Below are positions 26,034 through 35,295 of a stretch of DNA of 64,000 nt, piece after piece (positions within the stretch are counted from its first letter, which is position 1; each line of letters opens with the position of its first letter). The stretch spans positions 1-64,000 of the forward strand of contig CAZWRY010000001.1 of assembly GCA_964636505.1 (NCBI GenBank), in the 5' to 3' direction. Origin of the DNA: CAZSCF01 sp964636505. Lineage in GTDB: Bacteria > Patescibacteriota > Minisyncoccia > Moranbacterales > UBA2206. Below the pieces are notes generated by a model. That model did no database searches and had not been told where the DNA came from. It saw only the letters and a program-made list of their open reading frames with translations. The position numbers and the translations under genes were made by a program.

Positions 26034-27422
26034 TTACTTTTTTTGAAATTCAAATTTCAAATCCTTAGTAAGAGATCCTTCCTGGCTAAAATCCCCTTCG
26101 TTTGTCTTCAGGTTGACTTTAATTGGAATAGTTCCTGCGCCGGATTGTTTTTGAATTAATAGTTTATAATCATTTTCCGTTATGTTGTCTGGCAAAGTGT
26201 AAACAATGGTTCCAACTACTTCGCGTCCCATAACGATATCTGCTTTGAACCCGAAATATGTTTTATTAAAATCTTCGCCGGTATTAATGCGACTCACCAA
26301 ATGATTGGAGATAAAGGTTGAGCCTTTGGGAACATAAACCCTAAGATAGGAGTGATAATCACTAGTCCTCCAGTCTCCATAAGGAGCCGTGTTCTTATAT
26401 TTTATCTTAAGAGTCACGGTTGGTTTTGGTTGGGTAAAATCAACATTATATTCAATTTCCCGCCGCATATAGTAATCGGTTTTAAGAGCTCCCATATTAG
26501 CATCCACAGCCATCAAAAAATCTCCTCCCCAGTCTTTTGCCACCGTTCCGTCCCAATAAACACTAGCCACCAATTGCTGCAGATTCGGATCGGTAAAATT
26601 AAGCATCATATTCTTGTTTTTCATTTCGTCATGAAAAAGCTCGGTTATTTTCGTAACATTGCCGACTTTTAATAATTTTTCCATGATAATCGGCGCCATT
26701 TTTTTGATAATAGCTTTTCGATTTTGCGTGTCCAAATCCGGATTCATAATATAAGCTTTTTCCACGATTTCTTCCAGTTTTCGTGACGCATTTTCGCTGT
26801 TAAACTCACCTGAATAACCCGGCACAGTTATTGGACCGGTAATACCCAAAATATCATTAAAGACTTGAGAGTTTACTGCAATAACACCGTCAAAATTATT
26901 ACTATTGCCTCCGGCTAAACGAAAGAAGTACTTTGCCTTCTCAACATTTGTCGGAAAATCCGGAGAAAAATTGCTATCGCGTAATTTCCATTTTTTAATC
27001 TGCATCATCCTTTCAAAAGGAAAAGGAGGAGTTACCCTTACCTGGATGCGTTGATCCAGGAGGTTAGCATCTTCAACAAAAGTTGAAACGACATCTCCAT
27101 TTTTTATCTTAACGATCGCATATTGACCAAAAAAACCTCCGCCCGGACGAAGCTCGGCTTCATTTTGCAGCATTACCAGAAAAGTTTTTTCTTTATCGTC
27201 TTTTTGAGTGAAAGCTTCAACCAATTTATTGAGAACTTCTATCTCTTTTTTTGCATCTTCTTGGATCGGCAAAAACTTGGAAATATTATTTATCAAGGAC
27301 AAGGAAGAAAGCGCGATAGTTTTTTTATTTGATTTTACAAAATAAAAAAGTGCTGTTCCTCCGGCAATTAAAACAAGGAGGATTATGATGACGGCAATAG
27401 TTTTTTTGGAAAATTTTCTCAT
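26034..27422 (-). CDS. DUF4012 membrane-anchored protein
   Basis: This 462-residue protein has an N-terminal transmembrane helix (about 9-28) and the DUF4012 core: FLVMLQNEAELRPGGGFFGQ near 80-100, a MRDSNFSPDFP-like block (here LRDSNFSPDFP) and a C-terminal immunoglobulin-like part ending with a YKLLIQKQSG motif. DUF4012 proteins are extracellular, of unknown activity, and are abundant in CPR and Actinobacteria near polysaccharide genes. The upstream neighbour is a GT4 transferase, five bases away. Two further copies lie at 39713 and 54957. Confidence 0.88.
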   Translation of the reverse strand: MRKFSKKTIAVIIILLVLIAGGTALFYFVKSNKKTIALSSLSLINNISKFLPIQEDAKKEIEVLNKLVEAFTQKDDKEKTFLVMLQNEAELRPGGGFFGQYAIVKIKNGDVVSTFVEDANLLDQRIQVRVTPPFPFERMMQIKKWKLRDSNFSPDFPTNVEKAKYFFRLAGGNSNNFDGVIAVNSQVFNDILGITGPITVPGYSGEFNSENASRKLEEIVEKAYIMNPDLDTQNRKAIIKKMAPIIMEKLLKVGNVTKITELFHDEMKNKNMMLNFTDPNLQQLVASVYWDGTVAKDWGGDFLMAVDANMGALKTDYYMRREIEYNVDFTQPKPTVTLKIKYKNTAPYGDWRTSDYHSYLRVYVPKGSTFISNHLVSRINTGEDFNKTYFGFKADIVMGREVVGTIVYTLPDNITENDYKLLIQKQSGAGTIPIKVNLKTNEGDFSQEGSLTKDLKFEFQKK

Positions 27423-27427
27423 TGGAT

Positions 27428-28612
27428 TTATTGAATTATTTGTTTATATATTTTATTAATTTTTTTTNNNNNNNNNNTATCCCAGCTAAAATCAGCCGCT
27501 CTTTTTTTGTTAAAATTTCCTTTTAAATTTATTTCCTCAGATTTTTCAATGGCAGACAAGATCGCCTCAACTAATCCTTGAAAGGATATTTCTTTGGCAT
27601 AGCAAGCTCCTTCTCCCAAATATTCGCGATTATTTTGGCGGTCAAAACAAACCACTGGCAAACCGGCACCCATATACTGCAAAATTTTGCCACTGGCCTG
27701 CCCGGAAAACGAATCTTTAGGATCTATACCGATATCGCTGGCATTTAAAATTTCCGGCAGCTCAAAATAATTCAACGGATTTATGAGACGGACATCGTTT
27801 TCCAGTTTATTTTCTTTGACAAATTTTTCCGCGCCTTCAATGGGAAACCCGCCTAAAATAAAAAAAGGGCTTTTGTCAGTTTTTAAAACCTGTTTCATAG
27901 CACCAAATAGATAGGTAATACCTTTATTTTCAATCAAGGCTCCCGTATAGGCCAAGATTAGTCTGTTTTCCGGCAATTCAAGCTTTCTTTTGGCTTCAAT
28001 TTTGGAAGGAAGTTTCTCGTAGTAGCTCAAATTTACTCCGTCTAAAACAACTTCCGGACTGTTTTTTTTCCTGATTTTTTTTATCTCTTCAGCGTTTTCT
28101 CTGGAACTAACTATAGCAAAATCTCCCAAATTATCAATAAATTTTTCAATCCACAGGAAAATTTTATTCAAAAAACCGGTTTTTAAATAGGCATGCGAAA
28201 CCATTTCTTTAGTAAGACTTCCATGAAAATCCGCCACCAGCTTGATCTTTCTCCAAAAAAATATTTTTTGCACCAAAAAACCGATAAGAACACCTTCGTG
28301 TAAATGTCCATGAATAATTTCCGGCTTTTGTGTCCTAACTAAATAAAAAACTTTTCTAATTAGCATTAAATCCAGAATTATTTTTTGCCAGTCCGGACCG
28401 GCTTCCAATTTTTTGTACCAAAAGAGCAAACGCCTGATCCTGCGGAGATCAATTTTGGTATTGACTTTTGGAGATATATCGCTTCCAATGTGGTAGGTCG
28501 CGATGGTAATTTGATGGCCCAATTTTTCCAGCGCTAAAGATTCTTCCAATATCCTAATGTGCGTTCCGCGATTAGAAAAAAAGGGGGTTGGCGCCACAAC
28601 CAAGACTTTCAT
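27428..28612 (-). CDS. Family 4 glycosyltransferase, interrupted by an assembly gap
   Basis: The protein begins MKVLVVAPTPFFSNRGTHIR, the usual GT4 start, and shows the donor-binding block ASDIGIDPKDSFSGQASGKILQYMGAGLPVVC near residues 300-330. The sequence contains ten N at 27468-27477, about 40 bases from the stop, so four residues are unknown and the reading frame across the gap is an assumption. About 394 residues, a normal length. It probably extends a surface glycan. Confidence 0.82.
   Translation of the reverse strand: MKVLVVAPTPFFSNRGTHIRILEESLALEKLGHQITIATYHIGSDISPKVNTKIDLRRIRRLLFWYKKLEAGPDWQKIILDLMLIRKVFYLVRTQKPEIIHGHLHEGVLIGFLVQKIFFWRKIKLVADFHGSLTKEMVSHAYLKTGFLNKIFLWIEKFIDNLGDFAIVSSRENAEEIKKIRKKNSPEVVLDGVNLSYYEKLPSKIEAKRKLELPENRLILAYTGALIENKGITYLFGAMKQVLKTDKSPFFILGGFPIEGAEKFVKENKLENDVRLINPLNYFELPEILNASDIGIDPKDSFSGQASGKILQYMGAGLPVVCFDRQNNREYLGEGACYAKEISFQGLVEAILSAIEKSEEINLKGNFNKKRAADFSWDXXXXKKINKIYKQIIQ
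27468..27477. other. Assembly gap of ten N
   Basis: Ten undetermined bases in the 3' end of the glycosyltransferase gene. Ten is a conventional filler, so the real gap size is unknown. Confidence 0.99.
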
Positions 28613-28690
28613 TTGGTTACAGTTTTTAGATATAAATTATTTATCCGCCAAAGAAGCAGACAGATGTAATTTTACAACAAAAACATATCC

Positions 28691-28719
28691 TTGGCAAAAA
28701 ACTTTTTTAAAGCTATAAT
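28691..28719 (+). promoter_or_regulatory. Strong sigma-70 type promoter
   Basis: TTGGCA (28691-28696), exactly 17 bases, TATAAT (28714-28719). Predicted start near 28726; the leader to ATG 28806 is about 80 bases. It drives the three envelope genes to 32289. Confidence 0.75.
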
Positions 28720-28805
28720 TGGGCTATGCCTAACGATTAATTTTTGCTTTATATTTAACCTTTATCAGGCTATTTTCATCAATATTAAAATTCTGTTTTT
28801 TGGAT

Positions 28806-30551
28806 ATGCGACTACCTTTAATACAATTAAAAAAAGAATACTTATTCGCCCTTTTTATCCTTTTTTGGATCGGATTGGGAAGCTTGAGTTTCCTTTTGGC
28901 AATTTTCGGCGTTTTTTATAAATTCCTTCTTTTCTTTTATTTGGGAATTTTCGGGATATTATTTTTGTATTTATTTTTCCTCAATTTAAAAAATTTTAAG
29001 ATCGGCTGGTATTTTTCCCTTGTGACCATTGTTTCATTGTCGGTCATTTTTGTTTTTTCATATTTTTCCACTCCCACTATTTTTTCAGGGAGAGATCAGG
29101 GATCACTCAGCGAATCTGCTATCCGCTTATCTCAAAATCACAAGCTTGAGTTTTCTTTTGCAGCAGAAAAAAGTTTTTTTAACATTTACGGTCAAGGCAA
29201 AGCTTTGAACTTCCCCGGCTTCAATTACACCCAAGATGGGACATTAAAAACCGCTTTTCCTCTGGGTTATGCTTCGTGGCTGGCTGCTTTTTATTCAATT
29301 TTCGGCTTAAACGGCCTGATTATCGCTAATGGAGTGTCTTTTTTGATATTTATTCTTTCTTTTTATTTGCTCGCCCGGCTCTTTTTAAAACCAAATTCTT
29401 CGCTAATCTTAATTTTAATTTCCATCACTACTTTCGTCTTTTCTTGGTTTTTCAAATTCACTTTAAGTGAAAACCTGGCTCTAGCTTTGCTTTGGTTTTT
29501 TATTTACGAGCTTGTTTTATTTTTCAAAAATAAGGAAAAATTTTTCTTTCTGGCTGCCCTTTTTTCCTTGGGACTTTTGACTTTTGTCAGAATTGAAGCC
29601 TTGGCCTTTTTCGTCGTGTTAGTCGTCATACTTTTTTACAAATATGGAAATTGGAAAAACATTTGCGCAGTTATCGGCAAAAAAATCTGTTTTTTTACCG
29701 GAGGAATTTTTTTGTTTTTTTTATCCAGCCTATTTGTCAATCAAGAATTCTATCTGGCTTTAGCCAAGGCTGTGCTTAAGCCTTTTGTTGAAACCAAGAC
29801 TGACATAGTCGGAACTGGAGATTTTTTCTCGATCCTATCTGTCGGCCATATTCTTGCAACTTACGCCCTTCTCCATTTTCTGATCCTGGGAATAATCGGA
29901 ATTATTTATCTTCTTAAACAAAAAAAATGGGAAACCTTAATCCCCTTCCTTATTGTTTCGCCGGCCCTTTTTTATCTTTTTGTTCCCAGTATTTCGGCAG
30001 ATAGTCCTTGGATGTTGCGCAGATTCCTTTTTGCTGTTGTTCCCGTGAGTATTTTTTACACAATCTTTTTTTTGGATATTTTTTTCAAGAAAAGAATTTA
30101 TTTTTACATCCTCTCTTTCTTGCTCTTGATCATTAATCTGGGCATTTTTATCCCTTATTTGGATTTTTCACCTAACAAAAATTTATTGCCCCAAATTCAG
30201 ACACTAAGTGAAAAATTCAGCGATTCAGATTTAATCTTAATTGATCAAGAAGCTACCGGAGATCAGTGGTCAATGATGACCGGACCAATGAATTTTCTCT
30301 TTGGAAAACAAGCCGTTTATTTTTTTAACCCGAAAGATTTGGACAAACTTGATTTAAAAAAATACAACCGAGTTTACTTCATTATTCCGGACAAAAACAT
30401 TTCTTTTTATGAAAAATTCGGCTTACTAAGACAATTGCAATTTCAAGAAAATTATTCAATTACAAATAATTATTTGGATATTTCTGAACGTTTTGACTTA
30501 CCCTTAAAAAGCGATATGATAGTTACGGGAAAAATTTATTCACTCAATTAA
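28806..30551 (+). CDS. Polytopic membrane glycosyltransferase-like protein (GT39/GT-C type)
   Basis: The 581-residue protein has about twelve transmembrane helices and a GT-C-like layout. The first external loop carries SGRDQGSLSESAIRL, a DQ-containing motif in the place of the acidic catalytic residues of the ArnT/PMT clan, and an ALNFPGFNYTQDGTLKTAFP region follows. GT-C enzymes use lipid-linked sugars on the outer membrane face. ATG 28806 is chosen over TTG 28800. Next gene is 3 bases downstream. Confidence 0.72.
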   Translation: MRLPLIQLKKEYLFALFILFWIGLGSLSFLLAIFGVFYKFLLFFYLGIFGILFLYLFFLNLKNFKIGWYFSLVTIVSLSVIFVFSYFSTPTIFSGRDQGSLSESAIRLSQNHKLEFSFAAEKSFFNIYGQGKALNFPGFNYTQDGTLKTAFPLGYASWLAAFYSIFGLNGLIIANGVSFLIFILSFYLLARLFLKPNSSLILILISITTFVFSWFFKFTLSENLALALLWFFIYELVLFFKNKEKFFFLAALFSLGLLTFVRIEALAFFVVLVVILFYKYGNWKNICAVIGKKICFFTGGIFLFFLSSLFVNQEFYLALAKAVLKPFVETKTDIVGTGDFFSILSVGHILATYALLHFLILGIIGIIYLLKQKKWETLIPFLIVSPALFYLFVPSISADSPWMLRRFLFAVVPVSIFYTIFFLDIFFKKRIYFYILSFLLLIINLGIFIPYLDFSPNKNLLPQIQTLSEKFSDSDLILIDQEATGDQWSMMTGPMNFLFGKQAVYFFNPKDLDKLDLKKYNRVYFIIPDKNISFYEKFGLLRQLQFQENYSITNNYLDISERFDLPLKSDMIVTGKIYSLN

Positions 30552-30554
30552 TAT

Positions 30555-31892
30555 ATGTTTCTAGATTTTACTCCGGAAATTATTCTGGACAAAGAAAACC
30601 AAAAAAAATATTTTTACATCAGAATCATTCTATATGTTCTGGCGCTTGTTTTTGCTTTCTATGCAGCTTTATCAATCATTTTCCCGACGCGCTTTTTTTC
30701 TTTTTCCTTTTTGAATCCGAAATCAACCGCCAACACCATAACTAATCCCCGAGATGAAAGCGGAAATGTGCCCGACCGCGGAAAAATCCTTGCCGATAAC
30801 AAGTTTATTTTTGATTCAACTCTTCTGGGAAATTTTTCTGAAGCTAAAATAATTTTTCGCCTGAATAAAAAATCAGCTCAAATTAATGGAGAAAATGTTT
30901 CTGTCAGAAAATCTTATCAAGCCTTTCTTTATCCGGAAAAAGAATCTTTCGGCTTTAAGGATGGAACGCTTCTTAAAAATGCAGAAAATTATTTTATTGT
31001 TTCCAATGGAAAACTGCGAAAATTCAAAGACAAAAATACTTTGTCATCTCTTGGCTTCTCTTCAGCTTCCTTTGAAGAAGTTTCCATAGAAGATTTGAAA
31101 TTTAACGCTTCCGGAGAAGATATTTTAAACGCAAATAATTATCCCGATGACTCTCTTTTCAAAATAGGCAATGATTTTTATATATTATACGGCACCCGAC
31201 TTGTTAAATTTATCAGCGATAAGGCTTATTTTAGCCAATATTCTGCCGGACAAGCGATTTCCAAGGCCAATGATTTCTTACAAAAATATTCTCAAGGCAC
31301 GGAGCAAATCGGCTTTGCTGATGGATCACTAATCGCCTATGGAGAATCGGCTTTTGTGGTGAGCGGCAATAAATCATTCCCGATTGACAGCATTGAAACA
31401 TTTGAAGCCATGGGATACAAGTGGGAAGACTTGATAACCGTGGGCGGAGATGAAATCGCTTTCTATGTTAAAGATGAACTGCTAGACTTATCCGGAGCAC
31501 ACCCTGAAGGTACAATTTTTTCAACCTCTGGACAAAATGAAAAATATATCATCAAAGATAAATCCAAACATCTTTTGCCCTCTGAAAAAATTGCCATTTC
31601 CTGGTCAAAAATAAACCCTATTGCTGTTTCTCCGGAAAGTTTGGCTGTTTCTTCCAGCTGCAATTTTGGAAACAAATGGCTTTTTTCAAAAACTTATTCC
31701 TGCCAAGTCCCAATTGAAAACCTGCAAAATCTTTTGGGAAAGGATTATGAGTTTAACATGATTTTTACTGAAGATATTAAAGCCGATTCAGCAGAGATAC
31801 AGTTCAAAAAAAGCTACACAATTTCTAACTTGAAAAGATTTGCAGCTAATGTCATAAAAAATCTAAGAAACAATTATGTGGGACAAAATTAA
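30555..31892 (+). CDS. Membrane-anchored protein with repeated beta-type motifs
   Basis: This 445-residue protein has a transmembrane helix at about 24-44 and a long extracellular part. At least four similar units can be seen: a DGTLL-type start, a short strand reading FIVSNGKLRKF, YILYGTRLVKF, FVVSGNKSFPI or KYIIKDKSKHLL, and then an F/LGY-type end such as FEAMGYKWEDLITV. Such units are common in CPR surface proteins. A short cysteine pair lies near the C-terminus (SSSCNFG, TYSCQVP). The gene overlaps the next by 17 bases. Confidence 0.6.
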   Translation: MFLDFTPEIILDKENQKKYFYIRIILYVLALVFAFYAALSIIFPTRFFSFSFLNPKSTANTITNPRDESGNVPDRGKILADNKFIFDSTLLGNFSEAKIIFRLNKKSAQINGENVSVRKSYQAFLYPEKESFGFKDGTLLKNAENYFIVSNGKLRKFKDKNTLSSLGFSSASFEEVSIEDLKFNASGEDILNANNYPDDSLFKIGNDFYILYGTRLVKFISDKAYFSQYSAGQAISKANDFLQKYSQGTEQIGFADGSLIAYGESAFVVSGNKSFPIDSIETFEAMGYKWEDLITVGGDEIAFYVKDELLDLSGAHPEGTIFSTSGQNEKYIIKDKSKHLLPSEKIAISWSKINPIAVSPESLAVSSSCNFGNKWLFSKTYSCQVPIENLQNLLGKDYEFNMIFTEDIKADSAEIQFKKSYTISNLKRFAANVIKNLRNNYVGQN

Positions 31893-32289
31893 TTCTCCTT
31901 TTGTCTGGACGAGAAACAATCTTCTGAGCAAATACGGGCTTGTTTCCTTTAAGCTCTTACATGATTTGCTGATTCTTTCTTTGGCTTTCTTTTTTGTTTT
32001 GGTTGTCGCCGATGGAATTTTACCTGGAATTATTTCCAATTACTACGATCCGGCTATTGTTGTTTTGTTAGTACTTGTGAATATTTTTCTGATTTCTTTT
32101 CTGGAAAAGAGCTTAAAATTGGATGTGAAACAAAAGAGCAACAAAAAAACAGCCATTTTCATGCTGCTCATTCTTGTTTTGTTGATTTCCAATACCTTTT
32201 TTCGTCTTAATATTTGGCTTAATTTTTTCCTGACGCTTCTTTCGTTTTTAATTGGTTTTTTTATTTATAGGGTTTTTACTGAAGAATAA
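31876..32289 (+). CDS. Four-span membrane protein, unknown
   Basis: The 137-residue protein has about four hydrophobic helices (25-48, 58-75, 90-107, 110-130). It overlaps the 3' end of the preceding gene by 17 bases, which indicates translational coupling with the surface protein, and it ends three bases before the convergent GT4 stop. No family is recognised. Confidence 0.65.
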   Translation: MWDKINSPFVWTRNNLLSKYGLVSFKLLHDLLILSLAFFFVLVVADGILPGIISNYYDPAIVVLLVLVNIFLISFLEKSLKLDVKQKSNKKTAIFMLLILVLLISNTFFRLNIWLNFFLTLLSFLIGFFIYRVFTEE

Positions 32290-32291
32290 AT

Positions 32292-33404
32292 TTAGCTCTT
32301 CAAATATTCCAAAGTTTCTCTGGCGCATTTAATCCAGGAAAAATTTTGAAGCTGCTCTGAACCTTTTTGGATCAAATCATTTTTTAAGTTCTCCGAATTG
32401 AGAATTTTTTTCATTTTTTCGGCCAATTCATCCACATCTTCAGCCTTAAAATAAAACGCTCCATCGCCGCCAACTTCTTTCAAACTGGAATTATCAGCTG
32501 TGATTACTGGTACACGAGAAGCAAAAGCTTCCAAAATAGGCAGACCAAAGCCTTCATAAAGCGATGGGAAAACAAAAATTTTGGCCCCTCGCATCAAATC
32601 TCCAATATCTTCAAAATTAAGTTGATGCGTTATTTTAATATCATTCCTAAAAGGGCTTTTTTTAGCTGCCGTCAAAGTGTCCTCGCAAAGCCAAGCATTT
32701 TCTCCGGCCAAAACCAATTGCAAATCTTCATTTTCCTTTTTTATTTTTTCAAAAGCTTTTATCAGAACTTTCAAGTTTTTTCTGGGCTGAATGGCGCCAA
32801 CATACAAAATATAGTTTTTGGTTATGCCTAGTCTTTGAAACAGCTCTTTTTCTTTTTCAAAATTTCTCACTTCGGAAAAATTCGTCTCATCAAATCCATG
32901 GTAAATAACTTTGATTTTTTCTGCTTTTATTTCAGGATAAAATTTTAAGATATCTTTTTTAGTTGACTTGGATACGGCAATTATTTTATCGGAATTACGA
33001 ATGGCATAATCAGAAAAGAAATTTAATCGGCGCAAGTCGCCTTGCGGAAAACATTCAGGAAAATACTTGAAAGCTAAATCATGGATAGTAACTACCGTTT
33101 TCATTTTTTTCCGGCGGATAAAGGGCAGGGCTTGCATCGGCATCCACAACACATCCGGTCGATCTTTCCATATTTCCACAGCAAATCTTCCTTGAGTCCA
33201 ATAAAAAGAAAATGGAATTTTTTTTATCTTGTAATTAGCCGAATATGACGGAACTAATTCGGGATTAAAATCTTTTCTATGATAAATTAAAAAATTGTCG
33301 GCTGTTACCAATTTTCCAAAATTTTTCAAAAGATTATGAATATAAACCCGAGTACCATCAATTCTTTTGGCATCCAGGTCAGCGGCTTGAATTGCAATTT
33401 TCAC
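32292..33404 (-). CDS. Family 4 glycosyltransferase
   Basis: GTG 33404 is chosen because it starts the conserved VKIAIQAADLDAKRIDGTRV segment; the longer open frame overlaps galU by 71 bases and its extra part has no homology-like pattern. The 370-residue enzyme has the acceptor domain with VVTIHDLAFKYFPECFP, VSKSTKKDIL and the donor domain with GAIQPRKNLKVLI and the EX7E-type FPSLYEGFGLPILEAFAS. This form resembles mannosyl/rhamnosyl transferases of O-antigen clusters. It is 31 bases downstream of galU. Confidence 0.88.
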   Translation of the reverse strand: MKIAIQAADLDAKRIDGTRVYIHNLLKNFGKLVTADNFLIYHRKDFNPELVPSYSANYKIKKIPFSFYWTQGRFAVEIWKDRPDVLWMPMQALPFIRRKKMKTVVTIHDLAFKYFPECFPQGDLRRLNFFSDYAIRNSDKIIAVSKSTKKDILKFYPEIKAEKIKVIYHGFDETNFSEVRNFEKEKELFQRLGITKNYILYVGAIQPRKNLKVLIKAFEKIKKENEDLQLVLAGENAWLCEDTLTAAKKSPFRNDIKITHQLNFEDIGDLMRGAKIFVFPSLYEGFGLPILEAFASRVPVITADNSSLKEVGGDGAFYFKAEDVDELAEKMKKILNSENLKNDLIQKGSEQLQNFSWIKCARETLEYLKS

Positions 33405-33435
33405 CCTGTTAGACTTTAACCTATTATTTTCCGGA

Positions 33436-34311
33436 CTAAATTTTCTGAGCCGTGTCTTTGATGAACTTTTTGAGCTTTGCACCCACTTCCGGATGCTGCA
33501 AACCAATATGGATGCTGGCTTTTAAAAAATTGAATTTATCTCCTGTATCCAACCACTCGCCTTCCAGCTCCCTGCCATAAATCGGCCGGTTGTTTTCCAG
33601 CATCAAATCAAAGGCATCAGCTAAGCGAATTTCGCCTGATTTACCACTTTTCATATTGCTAAGAACTTGAATGACCTCGGGAGTAATCACATATTTTCCA
33701 ACCGCTACCAAATTTGATTCAGTTTCCTCTGGCTGCGGTTTTTCTACAAATTTTTCTATTTTTAAGGTATTTTCATTTAATTTAGTTCCTTCAACCACGC
33801 CGAACTTGGAAACTTCCATTTTTTCTACCTGACTGAGTCCTACCACGCTCTCCCCGTATTTTTCAAAAACATCAATCAGCTGTCTTGACGCCGGCGTCTT
33901 ACTGTCATAAAGGCAATCACCAAAGATTACCAGCACAGGTTCATTATTAAGAAGGTGTGCGGCCTGAAGAATGGCATGCCCATCACCCAAAGGCATTGAT
34001 TGTCTGACATAGGAAAACTTGGCTAAATTGGAAATTTTCTGCACCGCCTCCAACAAGTCCTGCTTATTCTTCTCCACCAAAGTATCTTCCAGTTCATAGG
34101 AAACATCAAAGTGATCTTCAATGGCTCTTTTGCCACGCCCCGTCACAAAAATAATTTCTTCCACTCCGGAAGCCACTGCTTCCTCAACCAAGTATTGAAT
34201 AACTGGCTTGTCTACAATGGGCAACATTTCTTTAGGCTGAGCCTTGGTAGCCGGCAAAAATCGAGTTCCGAACCCAGCTACAGGCAAAATCGCTTTTTTT
34301 ATCTTTGTCAT
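33436..34311 (-). CDS. galU: UTP-glucose-1-phosphate uridylyltransferase
   Basis: The 291-residue nucleotidyltransferase has KAILPVAGFGTRFLPATKAQ (nucleotide-binding), QPKEMLPIVDKPVIQYLVEE and EIIFVTGRGKRAIEDHFD, all typical of GalU. It makes UDP-glucose for glycan synthesis. It begins the minus-strand run of sugar genes after a spacer containing a copy of a CCTGCCTACCGG-type repeat. Confidence 0.93.
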   Translation of the reverse strand: MTKIKKAILPVAGFGTRFLPATKAQPKEMLPIVDKPVIQYLVEEAVASGVEEIIFVTGRGKRAIEDHFDVSYELEDTLVEKNKQDLLEAVQKISNLAKFSYVRQSMPLGDGHAILQAAHLLNNEPVLVIFGDCLYDSKTPASRQLIDVFEKYGESVVGLSQVEKMEVSKFGVVEGTKLNENTLKIEKFVEKPQPEETESNLVAVGKYVITPEVIQVLSNMKSGKSGEIRLADAFDLMLENNRPIYGRELEGEWLDTGDKFNFLKASIHIGLQHPEVGAKLKKFIKDTAQKI

Positions 34312-34339
34312 TTTTTTCTGTGAGCGAAACGAGCAGGAA

Positions 34340-34360
34340 CCTGCCTACCGGCAGGCAGGC
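34340..34360. repeat. Palindromic repeat copy A (CCTGCC...GGCAGG)
   Basis: A 21-base near-palindrome. Its reverse complement is identical to 60213-60233 on the other side of the window. The spacer 34312-34489 has nothing else that I can identify. Confidence 0.85.
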
Positions 34361-34489
34361 AAAAACGACATCCCGCATAAATTCGCTATTTTAATTATTT
34401 TTTATCTATTTTTAAAGCCGCAGGCAAATTCACATTAGAAATTTTATATCATCCTGAAACTCTACTGGAATTGGTGCTAAACAATTCTC

Positions 34490-35287
34490 TTAAATAAGCT
34501 TTTTTTTAGCTATTCCTTTTAACTCTTCGTTGAACTCTTGAATGGCTTGATTAATAATTGGATCAAATTTCTCATATATTTTTTTATCTTTTACAATATT
34601 GCCGGCTTCCAGAAGCGAATCAAATGTTCCGGCATCCAGCCATTCGCCGTTTATTTTTTGAACTATAAGCTCCTCTGCCTTTAAATATTTATCATTAATA
34701 TCGGTTATTTCAATTTCTCCTCTGGCGGAAGGTACCAAACTTTTAGCTATTTCCACTACTTTTTGGTCATAGACATAGAGTCCTGTGAGAGCCCAGTTGC
34801 TCACAAATTCTTTCGGCTTTTCCACTACCTGGGTGGCCTTTCCGGTTTCATCAAATTTAACCACTCCGAATCTTTCCGGATCGGATACTTCTTTGGCGAA
34901 AACCATTCCGCCGCTTTGAAAATTTTTGATACTTTCGGCTAAATCGTCTTCAAAGATATTGTCGCCCAAAACCATGGCCACCTTTTCTTTGTCAATAAAA
35001 TTTTCACCCACAATAAAAGCATCCGCCAATCCCCTGGGTGTCTTTTGCACCTCAAAAGAAATATTAATGCCGTGATTTTTAAAAATAGAGCCTAAAAGAT
35101 TCAAAAACTGTCCGCTATGTTCCGGTGCCACGATAATCAATATGTCCTTGATACCAGCCTTTATCAGTGTGTTTAGGGGATAAAAAATCATCTGCCGATC
35201 ATAAACTGGAAGCAACTGTTTGGATGTTGTGGCGGTAAGCGGAAAAAGTCTTGTTGCTGTTCCGCCTGATAATATAATCCCCTTCAT
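34490..35287 (-). CDS. rfbA: Glucose-1-phosphate thymidylyltransferase
   Basis: The 265-residue enzyme starts MKGIILSGGTATRLFPLT and continues TTSKQLLPVYDRQMIFYPL, the RmlA signature; VMVLGDNIF and EKPKEFVSNWALTGLYVYD follow. It makes dTDP-glucose, the first step of dTDP-L-rhamnose synthesis. The other three steps (rfbB, rfbD, rfbC) are upstream on the same strand, with glyA in between. It is somewhat shorter than E. coli RmlA (about 290). Confidence 0.94.
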   Translation of the reverse strand: MKGIILSGGTATRLFPLTATTSKQLLPVYDRQMIFYPLNTLIKAGIKDILIIVAPEHSGQFLNLLGSIFKNHGINISFEVQKTPRGLADAFIVGENFIDKEKVAMVLGDNIFEDDLAESIKNFQSGGMVFAKEVSDPERFGVVKFDETGKATQVVEKPKEFVSNWALTGLYVYDQKVVEIAKSLVPSARGEIEITDINDKYLKAEELIVQKINGEWLDAGTFDSLLEAGNIVKDKKIYEKFDPIINQAIQEFNEELKGIAKKKLI

Positions 35288-35295
35288 ATGTTTTT

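Noticed and set aside
28726..28740. Four-codon frame MPND right after the -10 box
   Set aside because: It shows the six-base geometry but is too short to judge; no attenuator structure is seen with it.
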